Assembly (NCBI GenBank): GCA_016703525.1
Contig: JADJBW010000003.1
Coordinates: 1-64,000 of the forward strand
Direction: 5' to 3'
Source: Actinomycetota bacterium
GTDB taxonomy: Bacteria; Actinomycetota; Acidimicrobiia; Acidimicrobiales; Microtrichaceae
Length of the DNA: 64,000 nucleotides
Part shown: positions 37,104 to 45,287 of the stretch, in pieces
Position numbering within the stretch: the stretch's first letter is position 1
Layout of the letters: each line of letters starts with the position of its first letter
Made by a program: the position numbers and the translations under genes
The notes under the pieces: generated by a model
The model's input: the letters and a program-made list of their open reading frames with translations, nothing else
Told to the model about the DNA's origin: nothing
The model's database searches: none

Positions 37104-38501
37104 ATGACCGAGATCGACCTGGATCTGAGTCGCTACCAGCTCGGTTGGCACGACGACGTCGACTACGTGTTCAAGCCCCGCCGCGGGCTCGACGAAGCGA
37201 TCGTGCGCGAGATGTCGGGCATGAAGGGGGAGCCCGAGTGGATGCTGAAGCGTCGGCTCAAGTCGCTGCGCGCCTTCGAGAAGCGCCCGATGCCCAACTG
37301 GGGCGGCGACATGAGCGAGATCTACTTCGACGACATCTACTACTACATCAAGCCCACCGACCATCAGGTCGACGAGTGGGACGACCTGCCCGACGCCATC
37401 AAGAACACCTACGAGAAGCTCGGCATCCCCGAGGCGGAGCGCAAGTACCTCGCCGGCGTGACCGCGCAGTTCGAGTCCGAGGTCGTGTTCCACCGCAACC
37501 GTGAGGACCTCGAGCAGCTCGGCATCATCTTCTGCGACATGGACACCGCGCTCCGCGAGTACCCCGAGCTGGTGAAGCAGTACTTCGGCACGGTCATCCC
37601 GCTGAACGACAACAAGTTCTCGGCGCTCAACAGCGCGGTGTGGTCGGGTGGCTCGTTCATCTACGTCCCGAAGGGCGTCAAGGTTGACATGCCGCTGCAG
37701 GCTTACTTCCGCATCAACACCCAGAACATGGGCCAGTTCGAGCGGACGCTGATCATCGCGGATGAGGGCTCCGAGGTGCACTACATCGAGGGGTGCTCGG
37801 CTCCCGTCTACACCTCCGACTCGCTGCACTCCGCCGTGGTCGAGATCGTGATCAAGCCGTCGGCCCGCGTGACGTACACGACCATCCAGAACTGGTCGAA
37901 CAACGTGTTCAACCTGGTGACCAAGCGCGCCCGCGTCGAGGCCGAGGGGCACATGGAGTGGATCGACGGCAACATCGGCAGCCGCCTGACGATGAAGTAC
38001 CCGGGCTGCACGCTGGTCGGGCCGAAGGCGTCGGGCGAGGTGCTGTCGGTCGCGTACGCCGGTCCGGGTCAGCACCAGGACACCGGGGCCAAGATGGTCC
38101 ACGCCGCGCCCGAGACCACCTCGAAGGTGGTGTCGAAGTCGATCTCGAAGGACGGCGGGCGCACGTCGTACCGTGGCCTGGTCCACGTCGACGACGGGGC
38201 GTACGGCTGCAAGTCGCACGTCCAGTGCGACGCGCTCATCCTCGACGATGATTCGGTGTCCGACACGTACCCCTACATGGAGGTCGGGTCGAAGGACGCC
38301 GTCATCGGGCACGAGGCCACCGTGTCGAAGATCGCCGACGAGCAGCTTTTCTACCTGCAGAGCCGCGGTCTCTCCGAGGAGCAGGCCATGTCGATGGTGG
38401 TCAACGGGTTCATCGAGCCCATCACCCGCACGCTCCCCATGGAGTACGCCGTCGAATGGTCCCGCCTCATCGAACTCCAGATGGAGGGGAGTGTGGGCTG
38501 A
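37104..38501 (+). CDS. sufB: Fe-S cluster assembly scaffold protein SufB
   Basis: A 465-residue SufB, core of the SufBCD scaffold that builds Fe-S clusters and passes them to apoproteins. Family signatures include EPEWMLKRRLKSLRAFEKRPMPNW-type N terminus, FIYVPKGVKVDMPLQAYFRIN, LHYIEGCSAPVY-like VHYIEGCSAPVYTSDSLHSA, and the C-terminal DEQLFYLQSRGLSEEQAMSMVVNGFIEPI. The N-terminal regulatory region is short. It stands alone: sufD-sufC lie 2.7 kb further on behind unrelated genes, unlike the usual sufBDC operon. It is preceded by an operator-like site at 37029-37054. Confidence 0.97.
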   Translation: MTEIDLDLSRYQLGWHDDVDYVFKPRRGLDEAIVREMSGMKGEPEWMLKRRLKSLRAFEKRPMPNWGGDMSEIYFDDIYYYIKPTDHQVDEWDDLPDAIKNTYEKLGIPEAERKYLAGVTAQFESEVVFHRNREDLEQLGIIFCDMDTALREYPELVKQYFGTVIPLNDNKFSALNSAVWSGGSFIYVPKGVKVDMPLQAYFRINTQNMGQFERTLIIADEGSEVHYIEGCSAPVYTSDSLHSAVVEIVIKPSARVTYTTIQNWSNNVFNLVTKRARVEAEGHMEWIDGNIGSRLTMKYPGCTLVGPKASGEVLSVAYAGPGQHQDTGAKMVHAAPETTSKVVSKSISKDGGRTSYRGLVHVDDGAYGCKSHVQCDALILDDDSVSDTYPYMEVGSKDAVIGHEATVSKIADEQLFYLQSRGLSEEQAMSMVVNGFIEPITRTLPMEYAVEWSRLIELQMEGSVG

Positions 38502-38540
38502 ACCCGCGAAGCCCACTCCGTGTGCGGTGGCGGTGCTGTG

Positions 38541-38690
38541 GAACTGGGCCGGATTGCGTACCGATTGGGTATGTGGATCGGCCCAGAACGGGGGGGCGGT
38601 GGCGGGCTGAACTGGGCCGGAGCGACCGAGATGTGGATCGGCCCAGAATCGGCCCAGAACCGGCGCGGGTGATGGACCGGCCCAGAACGG
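38541..38690. repeat. Cluster of GGCCCAG palindromic half-sites
   Basis: Six copies of the arm GAACTGGGCCGG / CGGCCCAGAAC occur in both orientations: 38541, 38577, 38609, 38637, 38649 and 38676. The first pair (38541-38589) has the same two-stem layout as the 51-bp element at 27042. The cluster fills the gap between sufB and the PemK-like gene. Confidence 0.8.
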
Positions 38691-38699
38691 GTTCAGGGG

Positions 38700-39239
38700 T
38701 CGGTGAACGGTGGAGGGGTCGACGACTTCGAGATCGATCGCCGGCCAGTTGTGGTAGCGGCGCTCGAGCGCTTCGACGACCCGGTCGAAGCGTGTGCGGT
38801 CGAGCGCTGAGCCCTCCCGTCGAACGGTGTCGGGGCGAATAGCGATCACCCGGTCGAGCCGCGCCCAGCTCGGCCGGCGCTGCGCGTCCCACGCGCCGGC
38901 CCCGACGGGGAAACGCTCGTCTCCCACTTGTTCCGGCGGCCGGCTCGTCAGCGTGACGCCCGCGAGCCGGTCCTCGGCGACGTATCCGAGGATCAGGGTC
39001 GGGCGGTCCTTGCCCTGCGTGCGGTCCTCCTGGTGCGGGACCCAGGCCCACACGACCTCTCCGGGGTCGGGGTCGCCGTCGCGTTCGGGCCGGTACCCGA
39101 CGTCGATCGCGAAGTGTCGACGCTGCACCGGCGTCGGGGGCTGCGACTCGTTGCGAGGGGGCGCCACGGTTTTCCGTCGACCGCGGCGCGTGAGGGTGCG
39201 GATGGCGGCTCCGATGAGCCCACGCTTCGTTGACGTCAC
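38700..39239 (-). CDS. PemK/MazF-like toxin-fold protein, 3' end unresolved
   Basis: From GTG 39239 the product reads MTSTKRGLIGAAIRTLTRRG, then GEVVWAWVPHQEDRTQGKDR and PTLILGYVAEDRLAGVTLTSR, the opening strands of the PemK/MazF endoribonuclease fold (GEVVW...KDRPTLIL), and ends near LDRTRFDRVVEALERRYHNW. No stop follows: the frame runs on through the repeat cluster and antisense to sufB down to 37050, which cannot be real. So the true stop is lost, probably by a frame error, and 38700 is my estimate. No antitoxin is adjacent. Orphan PemK-like proteins are common in actinobacteria and need not be toxins. Confidence 0.6.
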
Positions 39240-39248
39240 CGGTCCAGA

Positions 39249-40226
39249 CTAGGGAAGCCCGGTCGGCCCGCCGTCCAGCCCTCCGTCGTCGGCGAGCACG
39301 GCGCGACCCTTGCCCGACCGCTTGGCCTGGTAGAGCGCTCGATCGGCCTCCGCCAGGAGGTCGTGCGACGAGTGCTCGCCGCGGCTGAGGTGGACGCCGA
39401 CGCTCATGCCGACGCGAACTGTGGCGCCGAGCGCGACCGCCTCGGTGTCGACGGCAGCGATCAGGCGCCGAGCCAGGTGCACGGCGGCGGTGCCGTCGAC
39501 GATGTCTTCGGCGACGACGACGAACTCGTCGCCGCCGAGCCGTGCGAGGGTGTCGGAGTTGCGGAGCTGGTGCGACATGCGGCGGCCGACCCATTGGAGC
39601 AGCGCGTCGCCGGTGGCGTGGCCGTGCTCGTCGTTGACTGCCTTGAAGCCATCGAGGTCGCAGAACAGCACGGCGAGCAGGGCGTGGTCGCGACTCGCTC
39701 GTCGGAGCGCCGAGGCGAGGATGAGTTCGAGGTTGGCCCGGTTCGGCAGCCCGGTGAGCGGGTCGAGCGTCGCGCGGCGAACCATGTCCAGGTTGCTGCG
39801 TTGGTGGGCCCGGCGAAGGCGTCGCTCGGTGGTCAACTCGTCGACCACCACCGCGATCGGGTCGGTCCCCGGCCAGGCCGAGGTGCGGGCCGCGCTCCAG
39901 GCCACGTGCCGGGTCGAGCCGAAACTGTCGAGGATGACGGTCGCCGTCGGCTCGACGGTGTCGCCGCGCCGGGCGCGTTCGAGGGCTCGTCCCACAAGCT
40001 CGGCGGCGTCGCGTGGCAACAGTTCGTCGACCGTCCGACCGTCGAGTTGGTGGACCTCGGCAGCGAACAGCGTGCCGAACGCGGTGCTCGTCCATCGGAT
40101 CCGTGCGTCGGCGTCGACGATCGCAACGGCCACCCGCGCTGCGTCGAGCGCGCTCCAGATGCCGTCTGCTCCTGCGGAGCGACGCGACGCGCCGGTTTCG
40201 CGCATGGGGCTGTCGCGATCGGCCAT
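39249..40226 (-). CDS. PAS-GGDEF diguanylate cyclase
   Basis: A 325-residue cytoplasmic signalling protein. Residues about 15-120 form a PAS-like sensor (VAVAIVDADARIRWTSTAFGTLF). The GGDEF domain starts DPLTGLPNRANLELIL and VLFCDLDGFKAVND; the active site is LARLGGDEFVVVAED and the inhibitory RxxD site (RNSD) lies five residues before it. So it should make cyclic di-GMP and be feedback-inhibited. The C terminus DLLAEADRALYQAKRSGKGR is intact. There is no membrane segment, so it senses something internal, unknown. Confidence 0.9.
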   Translation of the reverse strand: MADRDSPMRETGASRRSAGADGIWSALDAARVAVAIVDADARIRWTSTAFGTLFAAEVHQLDGRTVDELLPRDAAELVGRALERARRGDTVEPTATVILDSFGSTRHVAWSAARTSAWPGTDPIAVVVDELTTERRLRRAHQRSNLDMVRRATLDPLTGLPNRANLELILASALRRASRDHALLAVLFCDLDGFKAVNDEHGHATGDALLQWVGRRMSHQLRNSDTLARLGGDEFVVVAEDIVDGTAAVHLARRLIAAVDTEAVALGATVRVGMSVGVHLSRGEHSSHDLLAEADRALYQAKRSGKGRAVLADDGGLDGGPTGLP

Positions 40227-40283
40227 GCGAGGGCATCGGCCGGGTGCGCGCCGAAGTTGAGCCTTCGCTGGCAGAATGCCCTG

Positions 40284-40643
40284 ATGCCGATGAGGGAAGG
40301 CTGCAAGCATTTCGAGAGCCGCACGTACGCCGGTGGCGAGACGGTCCGCAAGTGCGGACTCGATCTCGCGCCCGAGGCGCCGTGGCGCTGCCCGGGCGAA
40401 TGCCGGTCGTACGAGCCTCGACTCGCGGATGTCAATTGGCAGCACGGCACGCTCATCTCGGCGCCGACACCGCCCGAGCCGACTGGCCTCGGCGACGACC
40501 CGTCGATCGGAGCGTTGCTCGATGCCGCCGAGGACATCGTGAACGCGGTCGCAGCGCGCACGCGGGCCGAGGTCGACGCACAGCGCCGACGGACGCAGGG
40601 CCGCCCCGACGGTTGGCGTCGCTGGTTCCGCCGCCGCTCGTGA
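40284..40643 (+). CDS. Cys-rich conserved hypothetical protein
   Basis: A 119-residue protein with four cysteines in its first 45 residues (CKHFES, VRKCGLDL, WRCPGECRSYEP), spaced as a possible zinc or Fe-S site, and a basic C terminus (RRRTQGRPDGWRRWFRRRS) that could bind nucleic acid or membrane. CAGAAT six bases before the ATG supports the start. Its TGA overlaps the GTG of the EVE-like gene by four bases (GTGA), so they are co-translated. No family name is recognised. Confidence 0.7.
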   Translation: MPMREGCKHFESRTYAGGETVRKCGLDLAPEAPWRCPGECRSYEPRLADVNWQHGTLISAPTPPEPTGLGDDPSIGALLDAAEDIVNAVAARTRAEVDAQRRRTQGRPDGWRRWFRRRS

Positions 40644-41143
40644 CGCGAGCCTGTGCAGAACTGCGCGACGGCACTCCCGTAGGCGCATGGCTGTTCAAGG
40701 CGAACCCCGCCGTGTGGGATGTGCTCGGCGCGCTGGAGCGGCACGAGGATCTCGATTCGTGGCGCATGGCGCCGTCGTACCGGGTCGGACTGGTCGCCCC
40801 CGGGCAGCCGTGCGCGCTCTGGGTGACGGGCCCCCGCTCGGCGCCCTATCGGGCCGGCGTCTGGGCGGTCGGCACGGTCGTATCGGTGCCGTACGACGAT
40901 GTCGGGGACCCCGACGACCCGTCGTGGTTCGATCGCGGCGCGGCGCGTCAGGTGCGACCGTACGTCAAGGTCGACCTCCGGGTGCTCCCGACGCCGATCG
41001 ATCGAGACGACCTGCGCGGCGATCCTCGCTTCGCCGGCTCGGAGATCCTCCGGCGCCCTCGAATGGGGAGCCCGGTGGCGATCACGCCCGAGGAGTGGAC
41101 GGCGGTGCGCGATCGATTTCTCGACGGTCCCGCCCCCGAGTAG
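40640..41143 (+). CDS. EVE/PUA-like domain protein
   Basis: A 167-residue single-domain protein. VGAWLFKANPAVWDVLGALERH, WRMAPSYRVGLVAPGQPCALWVTG and AGVWAVGTVVSVP follow the EVE/PUA pattern (start with a Trp-Leu-hydrophobic strand, a glycine turn, then a G-x-hydrophobic strand). EVE domains bind modified bases in DNA or RNA and are often tied to restriction or anti-phage defence. No such genes are adjacent except the coupled Cys-rich gene upstream. Assigned on pattern; moderate certainty. GTG start. Confidence 0.6.
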   Translation: MTRACAELRDGTPVGAWLFKANPAVWDVLGALERHEDLDSWRMAPSYRVGLVAPGQPCALWVTGPRSAPYRAGVWAVGTVVSVPYDDVGDPDDPSWFDRGAARQVRPYVKVDLRVLPTPIDRDDLRGDPRFAGSEILRRPRMGSPVAITPEEWTAVRDRFLDGPAPE

Positions 41144-41169
41144 ATTTCTCCTATCCGCGTGGGAGTAAT
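41144..41169. promoter_or_regulatory. Suf operator-like site 2 (upstream of sufD)
   Basis: This 26-base site starts ATTTC, contains CCTA and CGCGT and ends AAT. It is identical to site 3 at 19 of 26 positions, in the same orientation on the plus strand. It lies 60-85 bases before the sufD start. Confidence 0.65.
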
Positions 41170-41228
41170 GAGGCGGCCTCCAGCGTTGAACCGGCGGCTG
41201 CCCCGACCGTGAAGGAAACCAGACCGCC

Positions 41229-42428
41229 GTGTTCTCGACCCTGACCTTGCCGTCGCCCGATGCGGCGCTGCCGCCGGTCCCCGACTGGCTGGCGTCGTGC
41301 CGTGCCGACGCGCTGCGCCGCCTCCACGATGCCGCGCCGCCGAATTCGGCGGCGGAGGAGTGGCGCTATAGCGATGTCGACGACGTCGAGCTCGAGAGCG
41401 TCGCGTTCGGCGCCGGACCCGGCCCGTCCGTTCGTGTCGAGGGCCCGGCGCTCGACGGTGTCACGGTCGGCGCGGCGTCGGAGTTCGACGGTCCGGCCGC
41501 CGACTCGGTCGCCCAAGCGCTCGCGTCGACGCTCGACGACGGCGACCCGATCAGCCTGGTTTCGCTGGTGGGGCTGTCCGATCCGCTGGTGATCGACGTG
41601 GCGCCCGGTCGCACCGTCGCCGAACCGATCCGGGTGACGATCCCCGTGGGCGACGGCATCGGTGCGCACACCGCTGCGGTGGTCGTTCGCGCTGGGGCGA
41701 ACAGCGACGTCGAAGTTGTGGTGTCGTCCGACGGCGACGACGTCGAGTCGCTCGAGATCGTCCGGATCGTGGTCGATGTGGCCTCGGCGGCACGAGTTCG
41801 GATCGCCGAGGTGTGCAACGTGGGCTCGCGGGTCCGGCGGATCAGCAGCGTGGTCGGCCGGGTCGAGCGCGACGCCTCGCTGTCGATCGCCCACGCGGCG
41901 CTCGGCGGCGCGGCGACGCGCACCCGATTCGACGCCCGCCTGGTGGGTCGGGGCGCGAGCGGCGACTTGCGAGCGGTGTATCTGGGCACCGGCGACCAAC
42001 GCCATGACCTGCGGACGTTCCAGCGACACGAGGCCCCCGACACGTCGTCGAACCTGGTGTTCAAGGGCGCGCTCGACGGTCGATCTCGTGCGGTGTACAC
42101 GGGTCTGATTCACGTTGGCCACGACGCACGCGGCACCAACGCGACGCAGAGCAATCGGATCATCAAGCTCTCCGACGACACCTGGGCCGAGTCGGTACCC
42201 AACCTCGAGATCCACCACAACGACGTCCGTTGTGCGCACGCGTCGGCCGTTGGCCCGATCGACGAGGATCAGCGCTTCTACCTGGAGAGCCGCGGCGTGC
42301 CGCCCGAGGTGGCCGAGCGGCTCGTCGTCGCCGGGTTCTTCGAGGAGGTGCTCGGCGCGTTCGACCGCTCGGGCGAGGGTGCCGCGCTCCGGTCGACGGT
42401 GAACGAGCGGCTGGGAGCGGGCGCATGA
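41229..42428 (+). CDS. sufD: Fe-S cluster assembly protein SufD
   Basis: A 399-residue SufD, partner of SufB in the scaffold. It has the typical N-terminal PPNSAAEEWRYSDVDD, the beta-helix core (NVGSRVRRISSVVGRVERDASLSIAHAALGG, LVFKGALDGRSRAVYTGLIHV) and the C-terminal DDTWAESVPNLEIHHNDVRCAHASAVGPIDEDQRFYLESRGV containing the conserved His and Cys-region. GTG start 41229. Its TGA overlaps the Rieske ATG (ATGA). Preceded by the operator-like site at 41144. Confidence 0.93.
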   Translation: MFSTLTLPSPDAALPPVPDWLASCRADALRRLHDAAPPNSAAEEWRYSDVDDVELESVAFGAGPGPSVRVEGPALDGVTVGAASEFDGPAADSVAQALASTLDDGDPISLVSLVGLSDPLVIDVAPGRTVAEPIRVTIPVGDGIGAHTAAVVVRAGANSDVEVVVSSDGDDVESLEIVRIVVDVASAARVRIAEVCNVGSRVRRISSVVGRVERDASLSIAHAALGGAATRTRFDARLVGRGASGDLRAVYLGTGDQRHDLRTFQRHEAPDTSSNLVFKGALDGRSRAVYTGLIHVGHDARGTNATQSNRIIKLSDDTWAESVPNLEIHHNDVRCAHASAVGPIDEDQRFYLESRGVPPEVAERLVVAGFFEEVLGAFDRSGEGAALRSTVNERLGAGA

Positions 42429-42742
42429 CGGCGCATCGGCTCTGCGCCTTTGACGACCTGATCGATGGTGGCGTGCGCCGCTTCGACGTCGGCGGTCACG
42501 CGATCGCCGTGGTGCGCGTCGGTGACGACGTGTTCGCCCTCGGCGATCGATGCACGCACCAGGATGTGTCGCTGTCCGCGGGCGAGGTGGACGAGGACGA
42601 GTGCACGCTGGAATGCCCGAAGCACGGCGCGGCGTTCCGGCTCGACAGCGGCGAACCCACGTGCCTGCCGGCGACCCAGCCGGTTCCCGTGTACGAGGTC
42701 GCCGTGGTCGACGGCGATGTGATGGTGGAGGTCGGGCGATGA
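42425..42742 (+). CDS. Rieske-type [2Fe-2S] ferredoxin of the suf operon
   Basis: A 105-residue non-heme Rieske protein: the cluster ligands are CTHQDVSL (Cys-x-His) and CPKHGAAF (Cys-x2-His). Small Rieske ferredoxins of this kind are commonly placed between sufD and sufC in actinobacteria and may supply electrons or serve as an Fe-S carrier. It overlaps sufD (ATGA) and sufC1 (ATGA), so expression is tightly coupled. Confidence 0.9.
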   Translation: MTAHRLCAFDDLIDGGVRRFDVGGHAIAVVRVGDDVFALGDRCTHQDVSLSAGEVDEDECTLECPKHGAAFRLDSGEPTCLPATQPVPVYEVAVVDGDVMVEVGR

Positions 42743-43512
42743 GCGAGCTGGTGATCGAGGGGTTGCGGGCGTCGGTCGGTGATCGCGAGATCCTCCGCGG
42801 TGTCGACTTGGTGGTTCGCAGCGGCGAAGTGCACGCGATCATGGGGCCGAACGGGTCGGGGAAGTCCACGCTGTCGGGCGTGATCATGGGCCGCCCCGGC
42901 TACACCGTCACCGGCGGCTCGGTGCGCCTCGACGGGACCGAACTGCTGGGGCTCGACGTGTGGGAACGCGCGCAGGCAGGCGTGTTCCTCGCCATGCAGT
43001 ATCCGGTCGAGGTGCCCGGCGTGGCGCTCGGCGAGGTGCTCACCGCCGCGGCGAATGCGGGCGGCCGCGACAGCGGTTCGGTCGCGGAGCTGGTCGCGTC
43101 CGAGGCCGATCGCGTCGGGCTCGACCGTTCGTTTCTGCTGCGATCGCTGAACGTCGATTTCTCCGGCGGGGAAAAGAAGCGGAACGAGACGGTCCAGTTG
43201 GGGGTGCTTCGGCCGCGGTTCGCGATCCTCGACGAGATCGACTCGGGCCTCGATGTGGATGCGCTCGGCCAGGTCGCTCGTCGCGTCGAGGACGCGACGA
43301 CGGAGTGGTCGCTCGGCGTCATCGCCGTGACCCACTACAACCGGCTCCTCGAGCAGTTGCACGCCGATGTCGTGCACATCTTCGCCGGCGGCAAGATCCT
43401 GCAGTCGGGTGGTCCGGAGCTGGCGACGCAGCTGGAGATCTCCGGCTACGGCGAGTGGGCTCCCGCCGAGCCGAGCGCGGCCCCGCTCGAGCCCGACCCG
43501 TTCGACCTCTGA
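42739..43512 (+). CDS. sufC: Fe-S assembly ATPase SufC (copy 1)
   Basis: A 257-residue ABC-type ATPase that powers the SufBCD scaffold. Walker A IMGPNGSGKSTLSGVIMGR, Q-loop AMQYPVEVPGV, signature FSGGEKKRNETVQLG, Walker B RFAILDEIDSGLDVDALGQVA, and the switch histidine VTHYNRLL. It is cytoplasmic, with no membrane segment. The C-terminal tail of about 15 residues is Pro/Glu-rich. A second, diverged SufC is encoded at 48886-49655. It overlaps the Rieske gene (ATGA). Confidence 0.95.
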   Translation: MSELVIEGLRASVGDREILRGVDLVVRSGEVHAIMGPNGSGKSTLSGVIMGRPGYTVTGGSVRLDGTELLGLDVWERAQAGVFLAMQYPVEVPGVALGEVLTAAANAGGRDSGSVAELVASEADRVGLDRSFLLRSLNVDFSGGEKKRNETVQLGVLRPRFAILDEIDSGLDVDALGQVARRVEDATTEWSLGVIAVTHYNRLLEQLHADVVHIFAGGKILQSGGPELATQLEISGYGEWAPAEPSAAPLEPDPFDL

Positions 43513-43528
43513 GCCGGCCGGACCGAGC

Positions 43529-43945
43529 TCAGCTCGGCGCGGGCACCAGCACGTAGAACGTGAGCAACTCGGTCTCGTCGCCGCCGGCGCTGACCTTCAG
43601 GTCGTGCGGGCCGGGCGCCGGCGTGTGGAACGGGCCGACCTGGATCGCGAACGGCAGTTGCGTGGTCTCTCCGGGGAAGAGGTTGGGGTCGTCGGCGGGG
43701 GTCGTGAACTCGACGGTCGCCTCCCACAACAGGTCGGCCGTGATGGCCGACGTGACGCTGAAGCGAACGACGGCGGGCTGACCCCGTTCGTCGGGCGACA
43801 CCTCGATCAGCCCCGCGACGGTGAACGAGATCGGCGCCTCGGGCTGGGGAACGGCGATGCGCGTGATCCCGCCCGACAGGACGAAGAGCAGGCCATCGCG
43901 AATCTGGGCATGGTCGCACAGCAGCGCGGCGGTGACGTGTGGCAT
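43529..43945 (-). CDS. Conserved hypothetical protein, beta-sandwich-like
   Basis: A 138-residue soluble protein starting MPHVTAALLCDHAQIRDGLLFVLSGGITR. Alternating strands (ISFTVAGLIEVSPDE, AVVRFSVTSAITADLLWEATVEF, LPFAIQVGPFHTPAPGPHDLKV) suggest a small beta-sandwich; similar DUF6941-like proteins are known from actinobacteria, but I cannot name it firmly. The ATG at 43945 has TAGCGT seven bases upstream. A 7-bp CCGAGCT/AGCTCGG hairpin sits at its 3' end facing sufC. Confidence 0.65.
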   Translation of the reverse strand: MPHVTAALLCDHAQIRDGLLFVLSGGITRIAVPQPEAPISFTVAGLIEVSPDERGQPAVVRFSVTSAITADLLWEATVEFTTPADDPNLFPGETTQLPFAIQVGPFHTPAPGPHDLKVSAGGDETELLTFYVLVPAPS

Positions 43946-44074
43946 CGGTCGGACGCTACCGCCCGGGGTCATCGGCGACGTGGCGCGCATCGACCAGAAT
44001 GGCCGGGTGCCCGAGCGAAGCCTGCGCCTGAACCGGCCCGACCGTCCCGCGTCGGCGCGACCGGAGACGGATCG

Positions 44075-45277
44075 ATGACCCAGCTCCTGACGCTCGCCGA
44101 GATCCGCGAGGCCGAGGCGGCGCTCGACGGTGTCATCCATCGCACGCCGTGCGAACGATCGCACTCGCTCTCGACCCGCCTTGGCCGAGATCTCTGGCTC
44201 AAGCCCGAGTACCGCCAGCGCACCGGGTCGTTCAAGATCCGTGGCGCGTACAACCGGCTTCGTGTTCTGCCCACGGGGTCCCACGTCGTCGCCGGGTCGG
44301 CCGGGAACCATGCTCAGGGCGTCGCTCTGGCGGCGCAGTGGCTCGGCCACCGGGCCACCATCTTCATGCCCGCGAGCGCGTCGCTGCCCAAGGTCCAGGC
44401 GACCCGGGCCTACGGCGCCGAGGTGATCCTCGGCGGCGTGACGGTCGATGACTGCATCGAGGCCGCCGCCGCGATGTGTGGCGACGAGGGAGCGGTGTTC
44501 GTGCCGCCCTTCGACCACCGGGCGATCCTCGCGGGTCAGGCGACGGCGGGTCTCGAGATCCTCGCGGACGTCCCGGACGCGTCCACGGTGCTCGTGGCGA
44601 TCGGCGGCGGTGGCCTCTGCTCCGGCGTCGCAGCGGCGGTCAAGCTCACCCGTCCCGACGTGACGGTCGTGGGCGTGATGGCGCGGGGAGCGGCGTCGAT
44701 GGGGCTGTCGCTCGCGGCAGGCGAGCCGCGTGAGGTCTCGCCGTTCACGATCGCGGACGGCATTGCGCTCAGGGCGCCGTCGCAGCTGACGCTCGACCAC
44801 ATCGAAGCGTTCGTCGACGAGGTCGTCGCCGTGGGAGACGAGGAGATCACGCAGGCGATGCTGCTGCTGTTGGAGCGCACCAAGGCGGTGGTCGAACCGG
44901 CCGGCGCCGCGCCGCTCGCAGCGCTGCTGTCGGGCCAGATCGGGGGCGACGGCCCGGCGGTTGCGCTGCTCGGTGGGGGCAACATCGATGCGCTGCTGCT
45001 CGGGAAGCTGCTCGACCACGGCCTGGGTGCGCTTGGGCGCTACCTGCGGGTGCGGGCCGTCATCCCCGATCGCCCCGGGGCGCTGTCGGGGCTGCTGCTC
45101 GCAGTTGCCGACATGGGGCTCAACGTGCTCGATGTCGAGCACCATCGATCGGGGATGAGCCTGCCGATCTCGACCGTGGAGGTGCTCGTCGTCGTGGAGA
45201 CACGCGACCACGAGCACCGCGCCTCGGTGCTGGCGGAGTTGCGCGACCGGGGCTTCGACGCGCAGTTGGTCGAGTGA
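44075..45277 (+). CDS. ilvA: Threonine ammonia-lyase (IlvA-like) with ACT domain
   Basis: A 400-residue PLP enzyme that converts threonine to 2-oxobutyrate and ammonia, the first step to isoleucine. The PLP lysine is in QRTGSFKIRGAYN (residue 54), with SAGNHAQGVALAA and the phosphate-binding AIGGGGLCSGVAAAV. The C-terminal 85 residues form one ACT-like domain (VRAVIPDRPGALSGLLLAVADMGLNVLDVEH), as in the short catabolic/TdcB-like form with one regulatory domain. Biosynthetic versus catabolic role cannot be told from this window. Confidence 0.9.
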   Translation: MTQLLTLAEIREAEAALDGVIHRTPCERSHSLSTRLGRDLWLKPEYRQRTGSFKIRGAYNRLRVLPTGSHVVAGSAGNHAQGVALAAQWLGHRATIFMPASASLPKVQATRAYGAEVILGGVTVDDCIEAAAAMCGDEGAVFVPPFDHRAILAGQATAGLEILADVPDASTVLVAIGGGGLCSGVAAAVKLTRPDVTVVGVMARGAASMGLSLAAGEPREVSPFTIADGIALRAPSQLTLDHIEAFVDEVVAVGDEEITQAMLLLLERTKAVVEPAGAAPLAALLSGQIGGDGPAVALLGGGNIDALLLGKLLDHGLGALGRYLRVRAVIPDRPGALSGLLLAVADMGLNVLDVEHHRSGMSLPISTVEVLVVVETRDHEHRASVLAELRDRGFDAQLVE

Positions 45278-45287
45278 GCCGCACCGC

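Noticed and set aside
37050..39239. Minus-strand open frame of 729 codons covering sufB
   Set aside because: The part below about 38700 is the antisense shadow of sufB and repeats; only the PemK-like start is protein-like.
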